A stretch of 64,000 nucleotides of DNA, taken from assembly GCA_003508835.1 (NCBI GenBank), contig PUFA01000077.1, positions 5,098,001-5,162,000 of the forward strand. Direction: 5' to 3'. The stretch's first letter is position 1. Each line of letters starts with the position of its first letter. The notes below the pieces were generated by a model. The model had not been told where the DNA came from. It ran no database searches and was given only the letters and a program-made list of their open reading frames with translations. Shown here piece after piece: positions 22,566 to 34,025 of the stretch. The position numbers were made by a program, and so were the translations under genes. Source of the stretch: Eonycteris spelaea. Taxonomy: Eukaryota > Chordata > Mammalia > Chiroptera > Pteropodidae.

Positions 22566-23359
22566 ACATTCCAGGTCTCTAACCACCACGCACAGTGGAC
22601 GTTCTGTGACAAGTGCATTTGGCCATCTCTACTGCTGAAATTTTTAGAGAGGGTGTTAAAAATCTTAAGATAATTCCTTATGGGTAGAAAGAAAAAAGGC
22701 TTAAAATAGTGACCTGGAGCTGAAGACCTCCACTTCAGTCCACAAGCATTAAGACAGTCACACTGAATACATATATCCTTAATCCCTAACCGGAAGCCCA
22801 CTATTAAAGAAACCCCTGAACATAAGTGTGCAAGTCTGCAAATCCAGGTTACTCTATTTTTCTAGCAAGGTTGAAGAAGATAAGTGTTGAAACTGTCATT
22901 TCAGAGAATGGAAGATGACCAAGGCAAGATGAAAAATTACTGGAAGTCATTACTAGTGGACTATTAATGTCTTTAATCCTAAATTTAGTGAGCCTAATTC
23001 TCCAGTTGTAATATGCCAAAATAAAGATGTGCACATCACATAAATCCCCATGTTTGCAAACAGGCCTTCCCCATTGCTATCAGCCTTTCGTGCCTTTAAA
23101 TAATCTGTTGGCTTGTAAACCAATCATTAGGATCTAGTCTATAGTATTTTGTCGTGGCCTACAGTGTCCCTGGATCTTTCTTACCCCTCCAGAGCAAGCT
23201 ACCCACCCAATGTGCACACACATTGGCTTCCTCTTCTTTTACCCAATACTCAAAACTGTTACTGTCTGTAGAACTTTGGGGCATGCTGTTCCCCCTTTTT
23301 GACATCTTCCTACCCCCTCTCACATAAAACTCAACCTCTGCCTAGCTAACTCCTCAACC
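22566..23359. other. Unique sequence, nothing recognised
   Basis: No supported gene or repeat. Short minus-strand frames here (22529-22801, 22849-23034) show no domain. Confidence 0.4.
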
Positions 23360-23480
23360 TCTTCATAGTCTGTGAGGTAAGTATTACTCTTAGGAGACAA
23401 AAGCACCGAGAGGCACAGTGACAAGCAAATAGTCAGGGATGCAACGAAGAAGGGGCAGTCAGTATTTGAACTATTTTCTG
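23360..23480 (-). repeat. MIR fragment (antisense)
   Basis: 'gaggtaagtattactcttaggagacaaaagcaccgagaggcacagtgacaagcaaatagtcaggg' is antisense MIR core. Confidence 0.7.
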
Positions 23481-23689
23481 ATTCCTTAGCGTCTTTTTTT
23501 ATTCTTGAATAACACTCTCTCCATTTCCGACACTCATATTTGAAGGTCTGAAATTGTAATGACCATTTTGTGTATTAAGGTTTACTAGAATGTTAGAAAT
23601 TGGTTTATAAAGCACAGCACTCCTGTCATTTTTGTGCTAACTTGACTTTCTACAGACTCCCAATCTGAATGCTTAGCTGAGCCCTCATG
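23481..23689. other. Unique spacer
   Basis: Nothing recognised. Confidence 0.4.
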
Positions 23690-23935
23690 GTGGCTTGATC
23701 GCCTCTTCATTTGTTCCTTCATGATTCCAACTTACACCATTCTCTCTCTCTCTGTTCAAATCTCAATTTTTTGGCACTTAATCACGCATTGTTTTCAAGA
23801 TCTTTTGAATCTCTGTCTGGTATTATTTAACTCTTATATTGTTATTAAATTCTTGAATGTGTGTATCTCTGATTCTTCCAACTAGGCTAGAAATCCCTGG
23901 AGCTTAAGAGAGAATATTTTACAAATAATCGGCAA
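23690..23935 (+). mobile_element. L2 LINE 3' fragment
   Basis: 'gtgtgtatctctgattcttccaactaggctagaaatccctggagcttaagag' resembles the L2 'tgtctgtctcccccactagactgtaagctccttgag' block. Strongly diverged. Confidence 0.5.
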
Positions 23936-24075
23936 TCATTTTCATTTGTATGTGCATGTCACAGCATATAAAGTTCTTCAACACACAACCTCTCATTCAC
24001 TTTCACAATGTCTCTGTGAGAAGGCAAGGCAGTTATTCTACAGATGAGGAAAGAGAACAAAGAAATAACTAATTT
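23936..24075 (-). repeat. MIR fragment (antisense)
   Basis: 'acctctcattcactttcacaatgtctctgtgagaaggcaaggcagttattctacagatgaggaaagag' is antisense MIR core. Confidence 0.75.
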
Positions 24076-24149
24076 GTCTATAATACATCACTTTTTGAGG
24101 GGCAAAAGAAGGTCTTAGGGTTTCTAACTGCATTTTTTTTATTTTAATT

Positions 24150-24262
24150 TTCCCCACCACATCAAACCACCTATCACATATTTCCAGAGTGTTTAGCACA
24201 GGCTCTTGTATACAATGGATACTTAATAATTGTTTGTGGATTGATTTCAGATTTTTAAAGGA
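24150..24262 (+). mobile_element. L2 LINE 3' end scrap
   Basis: 'agagtgtttagcacaggctcttgtatacaatggatacttaataattgtttgtgg' is the terminal L2 pattern (cagtgcctggcacatagtaggcgctcaataaatgtttgttg). Confidence 0.65.
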
Positions 24263-25659
24263 AACCAAATAAAGTAAGAACCATCAGGGTCTGGATCCAC
24301 ATGACAAACATCTGTATGAAAATAAATAAATGAACTCACTGTCTGGATTCTTTCAAAATGTCCATGTTTAGTGTCGAGGAAACTATTATTTTGGCTAAAT
24401 TGACTAAGATTTTCCCTTATTTTCTTGAATACTTATGGCTTTAAGGACAGACGCTAGAGTTCCAATCTTGCAAAAACTGGAAAGTGCATGTGTGAATTAA
24501 AGTAATTTTTGTAAGTTTCAGTTCTTTCAGGATCATGCATGCTCTGTGATTGTTGTAAATGAGTAAACAGCTCTTCTCGTCCTTCGGCTCATGCCAGTGA
24601 AGGAGGTGTGTAAGTCTGTCTGGGAAGTCAGAAACATGTGGTAGCTCAGGGTCTTGGGCAAAATAGGGTAACAATAATAGTCATTTTTCATTTTCTAGTC
24701 CTTGGTGTCTAAATGACTTTGGGGAATTTAACAAAATATACATAAAGCTCAATTCTGAAAACAAAGTGACACATCCCTGGGGCCTTAACAAAGCAGGGCC
24801 TGAGGGAAAATAATAATAAACGCTTTCCTTCCTTTGCCACCAACATTACAAACCATCAGCAGTGACACTGGGAACAAAGAAGTCAGAGGGTATGGGAAGG
24901 GGAAAGTTTTTCTCTAAATTTCACTGGAGAGGAAATCGCAAAGAAAATACAGGTCTATGGCCTCTCTAGGAATTACTTTTAGGACAAGTAGAACATGAGT
25001 TTGACAAAAAATGACAGCCACCCCTCCTCATCTCCTACACACACATACAGTTGTCACACACCCCATCACCAACTATAAGAAATACCTCTGAGAGGTGATC
25101 TTGGCACAGCAACATGTAAAGGAGGAAACTGTCATGGTCACAGAAACAGATACTTGACTTGCTTAATCATTACATAACATAGGTATAATAATTGAAAGAT
25201 GCTTGCTCTGTATTACCTAAAAAAGCAGGTTATGATCAATATGTACATTTTGTACCATTTTGATACAAATATGAATATATGTGTGTGTAAATTTATGTCT
25301 GTTAGAATACATGAAAATATGAATAGTTGTTTTTTCCAGTTTTGGTGGTGAGAATACAGGCATTTAAAAAATTTCTCTCTATGCTCCTCTGACTTTGATA
25401 TTTACCTACAATGACTATTTATCGCTTCTGTCAAAAAATATATGTTATTAAAAATCAAAAAACACCAGTAGTTAATGGCATACACCCACTAATACAGAAA
25501 CCCAAAGAAACAAACTTGTATACAATCACTGTTTATAAATTTGATGAACTGAGGGCATGCAGAGATTTGTGGCTGAAGAAGACTTCTACTGTGAAAAAGG
25601 GTATTTTATCAGGTATCTCAGTACCTGTCAATGGTGTACACCTCCATCACTGATAACAG
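24263..25659. other. Unique sequence, nothing recognised
   Basis: No gene or named repeat could be supported in this stretch. A short gtgtgtgta motif near 25279 is trivial. Confidence 0.4.
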
Positions 25660-25875
25660 CTCACTGACAAAATCTGGCTTCAAATGTATCATCACTTGGG
25701 CAGTTTACTTAATCTTTTTCTGTCTATATTTCCCCATCTGCAAGATGGAGCTAATAATAGTACCTTATCTCCTTGAGCATGTTGAATATTTAATGAGATA
25801 GTCCCTGTGACATGCTTAACGCAGTGTCTGGCACATTGTAATCACCAATAAGTGTTCTCTAATATTATCATGGTT
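25660..25875 (+). repeat. MIR SINE
   Basis: 'cttgggcagtttacttaatctttttctgtctatatttccccatctgcaagatggagctaataatagtacc' and 'acgcagtgtctggcacattgtaatcaccaataagtgtt' form a well-ordered MIR 3' two-thirds. Confidence 0.9.
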
Positions 25876-26189
25876 GCGAAAATCTGCATTTTCATCATCA
25901 AAGTTGTTAGTCTTTCCTGAAAGGGCCTCAGTTTTATGTTTCCAGCTTGGATTTCTCCTCTGTTCTCCAAACACATATCTCAACGACTATTCAACTCCTT
26001 ATTCTTGAATATGTCAATGGTCTTAAAATCTAACAACTCAGACACAGAACTTAAAAGTTCCTCTTCACAAAACTAAGCTTCGTGTAGTTATCCTCATTTT
26101 TGTGAGTGAATAATATTATCTATCCACTGGAATAAGGTTCTGGCTGGAACCTCAGAGGCCATCTTTATATCATTGAAATATTCCTCAAT
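25876..26189. other. Unique spacer
   Basis: Nothing recognised. Confidence 0.4.
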
Positions 26190-26625
26190 TCTTCCCACCT
26201 CATTCCATCTTACCATCACCCTTCTAGATCATTCTAACACCGTCTCTCATGTGGACCACTATGGGAAATTCCCAACTGGTCTCCTCACACGTATTGTGCC
26301 CCCCATCCCATGCATTTCTTTCCTGTAGGCGAAGTGATAATTTTAAACACTTCTACAATCATATTACCTTTGTGCTTAAAGCCTTTCAGTGGCTATACAC
26401 TGCTTCAACAGATAATAATCAAAATCCCCTATGGTGGCATCATCGAGTCCCTGTTTATCTTTTTAGCCTCAGTTCACACCCTGGTCAATTGTGCTTTATT
26501 CACAGGGGCATTTCATTAGCGCCTCTGGCCTGATGGGTTCCCCCCATAGTAGGTCACTTGTGACAGTCTTTCTCTTTCCACTTTCATCACACTAGTCCAG
26601 TCAATTCCTCATTATCCACACTTTT
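26190..26625 (+). mobile_element. L2 LINE ORF2 C-terminal fragment
   Basis: 'cccaactggtctcctcacacg', 'ttgtgcttaaagcctttcagtggctatacactgc', 'gataataatcaaaatccc' and 'gcctctggcctgatgg' follow L2 order in sense. The 94- and 69-codon frames at 26249-26533 and 26310-26519 are relics of this element, not genes. Confidence 0.75.
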
Positions 26626-28499
26626 TGCCTAAACATTCAGCAGATGCTCTTTCTCATACTGCTCAGAGAAAATCCAAGCCATAAAATAGAAAAAAAAATT
26701 TTCTTTCTTGTAGCCGAATATACCAACTTGCCCATATCTGTACCTGAAATCTTTGATTTCCTTCCCGTTACAGTATGTTTTAGACCAACCTCACCAGTCC
26801 CCTGATCTTGTACTTTCTCAGGAAATCCTCTGCTATTCATCTCTTTTATTTGTCACTATCAACTTCTCCCTGCAGCTGGTTTAATTTTGACAGCACACAA
26901 GCATTACTATGGTCTCCTATCTGAAAATATAAATTAAATATTTTTTTCTTAATTTCACATTCCCTTCGGAAACCACCCTAATTCTCTCTCCCCCTTCTTG
27001 AAAAGAAAACTACTTCCTCATATGACATCAAGCCTCACTCCCTTACACTCAACAGAAAAAGATCTGATCAAGTCACTAGATATCCTCCCAATCATTTTCT
27101 CATTTGTTCTCACCCTATTTGACAACTCGGAAAGACAGGTACCCCACCCAATTCTTAAAATACCTCTTTTCTGAGGGTTTCATGGCAATACATTCTGATT
27201 TTTTTTCTAACTCACTAGATGGCCCATCTCAGTCTCCTGGCCTGATCCTCTGCTCAAATTTCTAATGATGAAATGTTCCAGTGCTGGTGGTAGGCATTCA
27301 TTCTGTTTTCATTTCTATTTAGCTATTCTCATATAGTTCTATTCCAGATAACTCACATGAACCACTCATCATAGTTCACAGAAGGCATTTGGTATAAACT
27401 TAATATTAGTTCTCCTTCCTATTTTTTTTTTAAAAAATGTACACATTGCCTGATATAAGTCTCTGCAATTTAGCTCGCACAAGAACTGAGGTGCCTCTAG
27501 GATGAATGAACTCAGAACTGCTGAAAGAATCCACACATCTGCATGGGTTGAAAATAATACCCAACGATGGCTATATTGAGCTCAAGTGTCTTGATTTTTC
27601 TATTCCATTTTCTCATAAAAACAAACTGGGGATATTTGTCAGACTTTATAAACCCCTTGGTAAAGGTATTCCTCTGGCCTTCAGTTGAAAGTAAGAACCC
27701 TGTAATTGACTCTGTAATACGACTGTTTCTAAACTCTTATGATAAGAAAGAAGAAGGGGAATGGAAAAGCTTCCAAGAGAGAGTTTGAAAATTTAAAAAT
27801 AAACACTACGTTAGCCCAAATGGCCTAACTGAAAAGGTTACAATATCTATCCAGATCATGAGACAGAAATGCCTAAAGCTTTGTTCATAAAATTCCTAGG
27901 GTTTGGAAAGGTTTAAGGATTCCCTAAATAACAGGAGAGGTCAAAGGAAGTAAGAAGATTCTAGAGTCACCTAGTAGAGTCATATGGGGCAAACTAATCT
28001 AGTGCTTCCTAATAAAAAAAAGTTTCTTCATTCAGGATCTATGAGTGACATTGAGACATTCTCCTTTGAGATCTATAGGATGTAGAAACTGTACCGTTCT
28101 GCAACTTCTGTAGCTTTCCTACTGAAAAAGTAAGTAACAAATGATAAATACTTTCTTTTCTTTTAATAAAAGTTCTTTTTTTTGATGCATTGTGACTAGC
28201 TGTCATCCAAGTGGAGAGACTCTCCCAGTCACTGTGTTGGAGCCAAGTCAGATGAGCCATGTCATCACAAGGAAGTAAAAAACATCAGGCCCTTTGTAAC
28301 AAGGACATCTCAAATACCATGGGGGCTGAGGAGATGTGGGATGGACCACACAGATGAAGGAAAAGGAGACCCAGAAATTTCAAAGAAAGTCCAAGTGGCA
28401 ATCATGTCTCCAACTACATTTTTTCAACATGGAACCTACAGTTCTGTTACATCGAGGGCCCCATGATGTGCAGAAGTTATCATTGTTCTCATTATTAGT
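26626..28499. other. Unique or unidentified old repeat sequence
   Basis: A part near 27177-27240 (tttcatggcaatacattctg..., cccatctcagtctcctgg) recalls L2/CR1-type RT sequence but is too decayed for me to call. A small T/A run lies at 27421-27438. No supported gene. Confidence 0.35.
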
Positions 28500-28924
28500 C
28501 AGGACACTTTGAATTCAAATGACAAATATACAGTTATATTCTCTTTAGCAAAAAAAGTATAGTTGGTTTACATATCTGGGAAGAATATCAAGGTGAAGTC
28601 ATAAAAATCGAAGGAGGAACTATAAAAATCAAAATATGAAAAACTGAACCCTAGCATTCAAAACCGCCAGCTATTACTCTTTCCCATTTGTGCTTTTTTT
28701 GCTTGCTGACCTCATTCTTTCCTATTGCAGACAGATTTTCTCCATGTGGCAGGATCCGTGGCTACTGGCATTCTCATTTTAGCAGCCTACATAGAAAGTA
28801 GAATGTAATTTCACCAGTACCTAACCAATCTTAGGGAAGGAGAAATATGAGCCCAGAATACGTCAGTTCTCCTTGCTTTGGAACAAGTGCTGTTTCCAGA
28901 TATATCAGTACTATAATTGGGACA
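28500..28924 (+). repeat. Ancient medium-reiteration repeat, copy B (unnamed)
   Basis: 'caggacactttgaattcaaatgacaaatatacag' (about 28500-28534) and 'ttctccatgtggcaggatccg' (28738-28758) recall the same old mammalian repeat as copy A at 50-480. Family name unknown to me. Confidence 0.35.
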
Positions 28925-29012
28925 AGCCTGGGTCATGAACATAGGGGAAAAATTAATATAATATTGTATATAAACTATACTTCAATAAAAATAAATTTAA
29001 ATAAGGAGGTTA
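28925..29012 (+). mobile_element. LINE-1 3' tail (sense)
   Basis: 'aaaaattaatataatattgtatataaactatacttcaataaaaataaatttaaataagg' is the laurasiatherian L1 3' end plus A-rich tail, severely 5' truncated. The Tigger element begins 28 bp downstream. Confidence 0.75.
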
Positions 29013-29040
29013 GGAAGAAGTGACATACTATTCTCATGTA

Positions 29041-31957
29041 CAGTCATGCATAGCTTAACGACACGAATATGTTCTGAGAAATGTATCTAAGTGATTTTGG
29101 CATTGTGCAAACATCATAGAGTATACTTAACACAGACCTCGATGGTATAGCCTATTGCTTGTAGGCTATGAACCTGTACAGGATGTTACTGTACGTGATT
29201 ATAACACAATGGTAAATATTTGTGTATCTAAACATAGAAAAGGTACAGTCAAAATATGGTTTAAAAGATATAAAATAATACACCTGTGTGGAGCACTTAC
29301 TAAGGATGGAGCTTGCAGAACAGGAAGTTGCTCCGGGTGAGTCAATGATTGAACAGTGAGAAAATGTGAAGGCCTAAGACATTTCTGTACACTACTGTAA
29401 ACACTGTACACTTATGGTACACTAAATTCAGAAAAATATTTTTCTTTCTTTAAGAATAAATTCATCTTGACTTACTGTAACTTTTTTACTTTATGGACAT
29501 CTTAATTTTTTTAATGTTTTGACTCTTTTATAAGAATACCTAGCTTAAAACACAAACATATTATATAGCTGCACAAAATATTTTCTTTCTTTATATTCTT
29601 ATTCTATAAGAATTTTTCTATTTTTTTTTTTACTTTTTAAACTTTTTTGTTGTTGTTGTTAAAAAACTATGACACAACACACACATTAGTCTAGGCCTAC
29701 ACAGAGTCAGGATCATCAATATCACTGTCTCTCACGTCGCATCTTGTCCCACTGGACGATTTTCAGGGCAATAACACAAACAAAGCTGTTGTCTCCTCTG
29801 ATAGCAATGCCTTCTTCTAGAATACCTTCTGAAGGACCTGCATGAGGCTCTTCTTAAGGAGGTTTCACTCTTTTCAGAAATATGTCTATGATGGCTTACT
29901 TAGTTTATTTCTTTTTTTCATCATATATTTGTTCGTAAGCAGATAATACACCATGAATATTTGTCTCTATGAATGGGAACTTTTTGGTGCCAGGGTTCAT
30001 GTTTTCAAACTTTTTAAGGAGCTTGTTGAGGTCTGCAAAAGCTTCTGCTAAACCCTTCACTGTGAATTTTCTTGAGAGTTTTTTCCCCATTTCTTTTGCA
30101 GTTTTCTTTTCTTTTGCTTCTTCTTCCACTAGGCACTCCTGTTTGAGTTCCAACAACTCCACATTATTCATTTCTTTGGGAATCATCTCTAGGAGCTTCT
30201 TAATGTCATCCTCATCCACACCCAGGTTAGAATTGTTTATCATCTTAACCACAGCCTTATTGATTTTTGCATCTTCCTTATCCTTGGCAAATCCTTTAAA
30301 GTTATGGATGAACTTCTTGAGTGTCTTCTTACAGATGCTATTCATACACTCCTTGGTGAGATCACTCCAAGCCATGGCAAAGTTCTTGACGAAGTCATAG
30401 ACATTGTGATCCTTCCAGAATTGCATCAGTGTCCTTCTCAGTTTCATCAGTAGCTTAGATGAAAGTCTTCCTCAGGTAGGAGATTTTCTAAGCTGCTATA
30501 ACTCCTTGATTGGTTGGATCAAAGAGGTAGTATTTGGAAGGACAAACATCACTTTGATACTGAGATGAAAACCACCAATAAAAGGAGGATGTCCAGGAGC
30601 ACTGTCAACAATAGCCAGAATCTTGAGAGGTATGCTATTCTCCAAACAGTACTTCTTCATTTCTCTGGTGGAGCAATTCAGGAGGACATCTTGGAACAGA
30701 AGCTGGGCCAACCATGACCTCTGATTGCTCCTGTAGTACACTGGCAGTGTGTGCTTGCTGATATGCTTGAAAGCACTGGGGTTCTAACTGTGCCAGATCA
30801 CAAAGAGTTTCAATCTGAAGACCACAACACTGCCCCCAAACAAGACTGTCATCTGTCCTTAAACACCTGAAAGCTAACGTTGACATGGCTTCCTTACAGA
30901 TGAAAGTTTTTCAGGCATCCATTTTCAGAATAGAAAGGTTTTATCCATGTTGCATATCTGTTCTGTCAAGTCATTTCCCTCAGGAATCAGCTTATCTAGA
31001 GTGTTAAAATTTTTCAGCTTCTTTCACATCGGCACATACAGATTCACCACTCACTTTTACATTATGCAATGAATAACAAATATTGAATTGTTTACACCAA
31101 CCAGAAATAGCAGTAAATTCAACATCATAATAGGGTCCAGCTTTTTCTTCTGACATCACAAAATTTTTGCTTTGGCCATGATTGTTGTGGTGCTGAGAGG
31201 GATATGCTTCTGTGTCTGGTCTTCATTTCAGGTTATTAGAAGTTTCTCCATGTCTGACATAGGCCCTTCTCAAATTTTGTGAGTCTTGTTCCTTCAATGA
31301 AGCATATTCTTTATGAGCTTTTGTCATTTTGTTCTTGTTCTTCAAGGTTGTGTCTATGGTGGAATGGAACACGCCTGCCTGGTGTCACAATAACCGTCAC
31401 TGATTTTCCACCTTCACTGTCCTTAGTCACTTTTAATTTCACTTCCAGGTCGATGGCCTGTACTGGCAACATTAGCAGTGGATTTTGTATGCTTAGGAGC
31501 AATGATCAGCAAAAAAGCATGAGGTTAAATAAAGCACAAGAGGAAACAAGGCAATCAAGAGATTTGGTAAACACGAGATACATGAGGTTGCTGTTGCCAT
31601 AACTCAGCATACTGCTTTACAGCAAACTTTTTTTTAATAAGTAGAAAGAGTACACTCTAAAATAATGACAAATGGTATAATATAGTAAATACATAAACCA
31701 GTAACAATAATTTATTATTATTATCAAGTATTGCATACTGTACCATATAAAGTATGTGCTATACTTTTGAGCAACCAGCAGAACAAAGTTTGTTTACCCC
31801 ACGTTGTGACAAACATGTGAGTGATTCATTGTATTAAGATATTACCATGGCTACGATATCACTAGGCAATATTTTTCAGCTCCATTATAATCTTAAGGGA
31901 ATCACCATCAAAAATGCTGTTCATGGTCAATCGAAACATCGTCATGCGACGCAAGTG
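29041..31957 (-). mobile_element. Tigger-family (TcMar/pogo-type) DNA transposon, dead
   Basis: The left end cagtcatgcatagcttaacgac matches the complement of the right end (atcgtcatgcgacgcaagtg) allowing indels. Both ends abut the dinucleotide TA (29039-29040 and 31958-31959), the target duplication of this superfamily. The 2.9-kb interior encodes, on the minus strand, a CENP-B-like DNA-binding head (about 31500-31310), a DDE catalytic region (about 30960-30500) and the Tigger C-terminus (30447-29905). The ends and the noncoding 3' region (for example 29540-29700, 31640-31790) match Tigger3/Golem-type text as I recall it; the subfamily is uncertain. The element cannot move: the transposase frame is broken several times. 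Confidence 0.9.
29905..31502 (-). pseudogene. Tigger transposase relic (DDE, CENP-B-like)
   Basis: In the family this protein binds the terminal inverted repeats and cuts and pastes the element at TA sites in the nucleus. Seen here: an N-terminal helix-turn-helix piece (frame 31502-31311, with 'SEGGKSVTVI'), the first catalytic Asp kept in an 'NMDKT' context (codon 30943-30945, where family members have a 'DETG'-like motif), and the second Asp kept in 'IVDSAPGHP' (codon 30604-30606). The third Asp, expected in a 'QPMDQG' motif, is missing: about four bases are deleted near 30509-30513, which also shifts the frame so that the stop TAG follows. Downstream the C-terminal part is still open for 180 codons (30447-29905), including 'GVDEDDIKKLLE' and 'FTVKGLAEAFADLNKLLKKF'. 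Several other frame breaks lie between. Confidence 0.9.
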
Positions 31958-31959
31958 TA

Positions 31960-32135
31960 TTCCCAAACATGATCTATTATCTTTATCATCTTATCTAAGG
32001 AGGTATACAGAATCTGCCCTTTGGTTATTAGGAATTTTGCAGATAAAGAAAATGAGTTAATGACTTGGCTAAACTTTTATAGGAATTAAATCTCCTGGGG
32101 TTTGGTTTATTCACTGATTTTATGATTTAAAAAAA
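31960..32135 (-). repeat. MIR fragment (antisense)
   Basis: 'ttttgcagataaagaaaatgagttaatgacttggctaaacttttataggaattaaatctcctgggg' is antisense MIR core and head. It begins shortly after the Tigger right end. Confidence 0.55.
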
Positions 32136-32254
32136 AAGGTTGAACTTCAGAGTTAGAGAAATGAGTACGAAGGTGGAAAGGGAAGATGATTCAGCTAGCA
32201 GGTAGATCTGGGAGTGCTGAAATTCCATATTCTCAGGCATGGCAGAAAAAGGAG
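32136..32254. other. Short unique spacer
   Basis: Nothing recognised. Confidence 0.4.
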
Positions 32255-32405
32255 ACCTGAGTCAATTCATTCATGGATTCTACCAATATGTATAAAGTGT
32301 CTTCTCTGTACAAGACACTCTGCTAGAGACTTGGAGACAAATATGATAAGAGGTCCTTCTATTTCCAGTAAATCATCATCTAGTGGGGCAAGATGCTAAC
32401 TAAAC
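32255..32405 (-). mobile_element. L2 LINE 3' end (antisense)
   Basis: 'gtcaattcattcatggattctaccaatatg', 'cttctctgtacaagacactctgctagagacttggagacaaatatg' and 'aatcatcatctagtggggc' give the complement of the L2 3' terminus. Confidence 0.75.
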
Positions 32406-32955
32406 ATGAAAACAGACAGTGTTTTATTTGATTCAAGCTCTTTGGGGAAGTCATGTTACATAAAAGACCATTTTTATAATTAAAGAGGTTGAAATATATA
32501 CAAATATATGCATCTATTCTAGTAAATATACTTAATATTTCTAGAGCAAGCTGCAGTAACATGAAACAATGGTACTTACTATAAATCAAATGCTCTGAGA
32601 GCATAGAGGAGACAGACTTTTTCTCCTGAAAGGTCTGTGAGGAAGTCTCAGAATCAGCAGCATTACCAACTAACTGCGAGGAGGAACAGGGTTTTGTTGC
32701 ATCATTTAAGAATGATTCATTCTAATAGTAGGAATTTCTGAGACTCTGCGGGCTCAGTGTGCATGATATTTGATGTGTCTCAGCAGTCAGGCAGTAATAT
32801 CAATTCACATCAACTCTGATGTCAGTAAAGTCCTTTAAATGGTATTGCAAGTTATTCATGAATCTATTGACTCTGTTGCCTGGCACCTAGATTGTTTTTC
32901 TCACGTGTAATGTTTTTGAGCTCTTCTAGAGTGCATAGAGATTAATTTCTTTGCT
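32406..32955. other. Unique sequence, nothing recognised
   Basis: No supported gene or repeat. Confidence 0.4.
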
Positions 32956-33010
32956 CTCACTGTGTGTGTGTGTGCACATGTGCACATGTGTCTGTGTGTG
33001 TATATGTTGA
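32956..33010. repeat. (TG)n microsatellite with GTGCACATGTGCACATG interruption
   Basis: The tgtgcacatgtgcacatgtg centre (about 32972-32991) is near-palindromic as well as alternating purine-pyrimidine. Confidence 0.92.
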
Positions 33011-33054
33011 AAAAAGTTTTTGTGGTTAGGGGTTGAAAGTATATACATTAAATA

Positions 33055-33190
33055 GCAGAGTTTCCCCCTCTTCATTAAATGTATATTTATTGAATATATA
33101 CTATGTGCCAGGTACCACACAAGGCACTTGAAAATATGAAGAGGAATAAAATAACCCTCCATCTGTAACAGCAAGGAGCTCTTTTTAGCT
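33055..33190 (-). mobile_element. L2 LINE 3' end (antisense)
   Basis: 'tcattaaatgtatatttattgaatatatactatgtgccaggtaccacacaaggcac' and 'acagcaaggagctc' are the complement of the L2 3' end. Confidence 0.75.
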
Positions 33191-33322
33191 TTCTCTTTCT
33201 TTCTCTCCATATATATATACATATGATTATATATCTTTATATTATAGATATTGATTTATGTATGTGTATATATATATAATTGTGGAATTAATTTATATGT
33301 GTGTGTGTGTGTATATAACTTT
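33191..33322. repeat. Cluster of (TA)n, (TATG)n and (TG)n tracts
   Basis: A tttctttctctcc run, then TATATATATACATATG, TATGTATGTGTATATATATATA and a GT run (33297-33313). Several decayed dinucleotide repeats together. Confidence 0.85.
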
Positions 33323-33589
33323 ATTCCATAATCATGGTTCTTCTGGGTTGTGACTAGGCAATTTCCCCAATCACTTGACCCCAGAGATGGCTCTTGTAAC
33401 AAGGAAGTTGCCTTAAAAAATCAGGTCACAGCACAATAAAGAAATTGGAGCCAGAATTATGACCATAGCACCAGAGACAGATCAAAATGCATTTTAAAAG
33501 GACAATTAGAACTTTTGACTTTTTTTTTTTTTTTTGCTAAAATGTCATTACTTACCAATGATATGAAGCTAAAGCACAAAATTTTTACC
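33323..33589. other. Unique spacer with a T run
   Basis: A run of 15 T at 33521-33535. Nothing else was recognised. Confidence 0.4.
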
Positions 33590-34025
33590 AAGCCTATAAC
33601 TGTCCTCGTCACCTGCAACTGTTCCTCTTCCTATTGCACTCCACTGGCTTCTTGCAGTTTTACAAAAAAGGCTTCTGTTCTTTTATGCCACAATCCTGTG
33701 TACGAGCTGTTCCTTCTGTCTGGAATGCCCCTGTGTTCTTCTCTCTGCCCTGAGGATATCTAGCAACGCATATTTATGTTTGGGTCTCAGCTAAAATGTC
33801 TCTTTCTTAGAGATTTCTGAGCCCTGCTCTCTCCGGTAGGTCGTGACTCCTGTTGTATGCTCTCAGAGGATATTCTGAATTTTTCTAACAGCACTTATTC
33901 CTACTCTAATTAAGCCATTAGTTGAGAGTCTGTCTCCCCTTCTGAAATGGAAGTCGACAGGGACCATGTCTGTCTTTGTCATCAAATCACCAGCACTCAA
34001 CGCAGTGCCTAGACTATTAATTTCG
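33590..34025 (+). mobile_element. L2 LINE, ORF2 C-terminus plus 3' end
   Basis: In order: 'gctgttccttctgtctggaatgcccctg' (about 33707-33732), 'tgggtctcagctaaaatgtctc' (33781-33802), 'cttagagatttctgagccctgctctctcc', 'ctctaattaagccatta', 'gacagggaccatgtctgtctttgtcatc' (about 33955-33983) and 'actcaacgcagtgcctagac'. Frames here, such as 33515-33763, are L2 relics. Confidence 0.88.

Noticed and set aside
26249..26533. 94-codon plus-strand frame
   Set aside because: Derived from L2 ORF2 sequence, not a host gene.
29969..30400. 143-codon plus-strand frame
   Set aside because: It is the antisense shadow of the Tigger transposase C-terminus.
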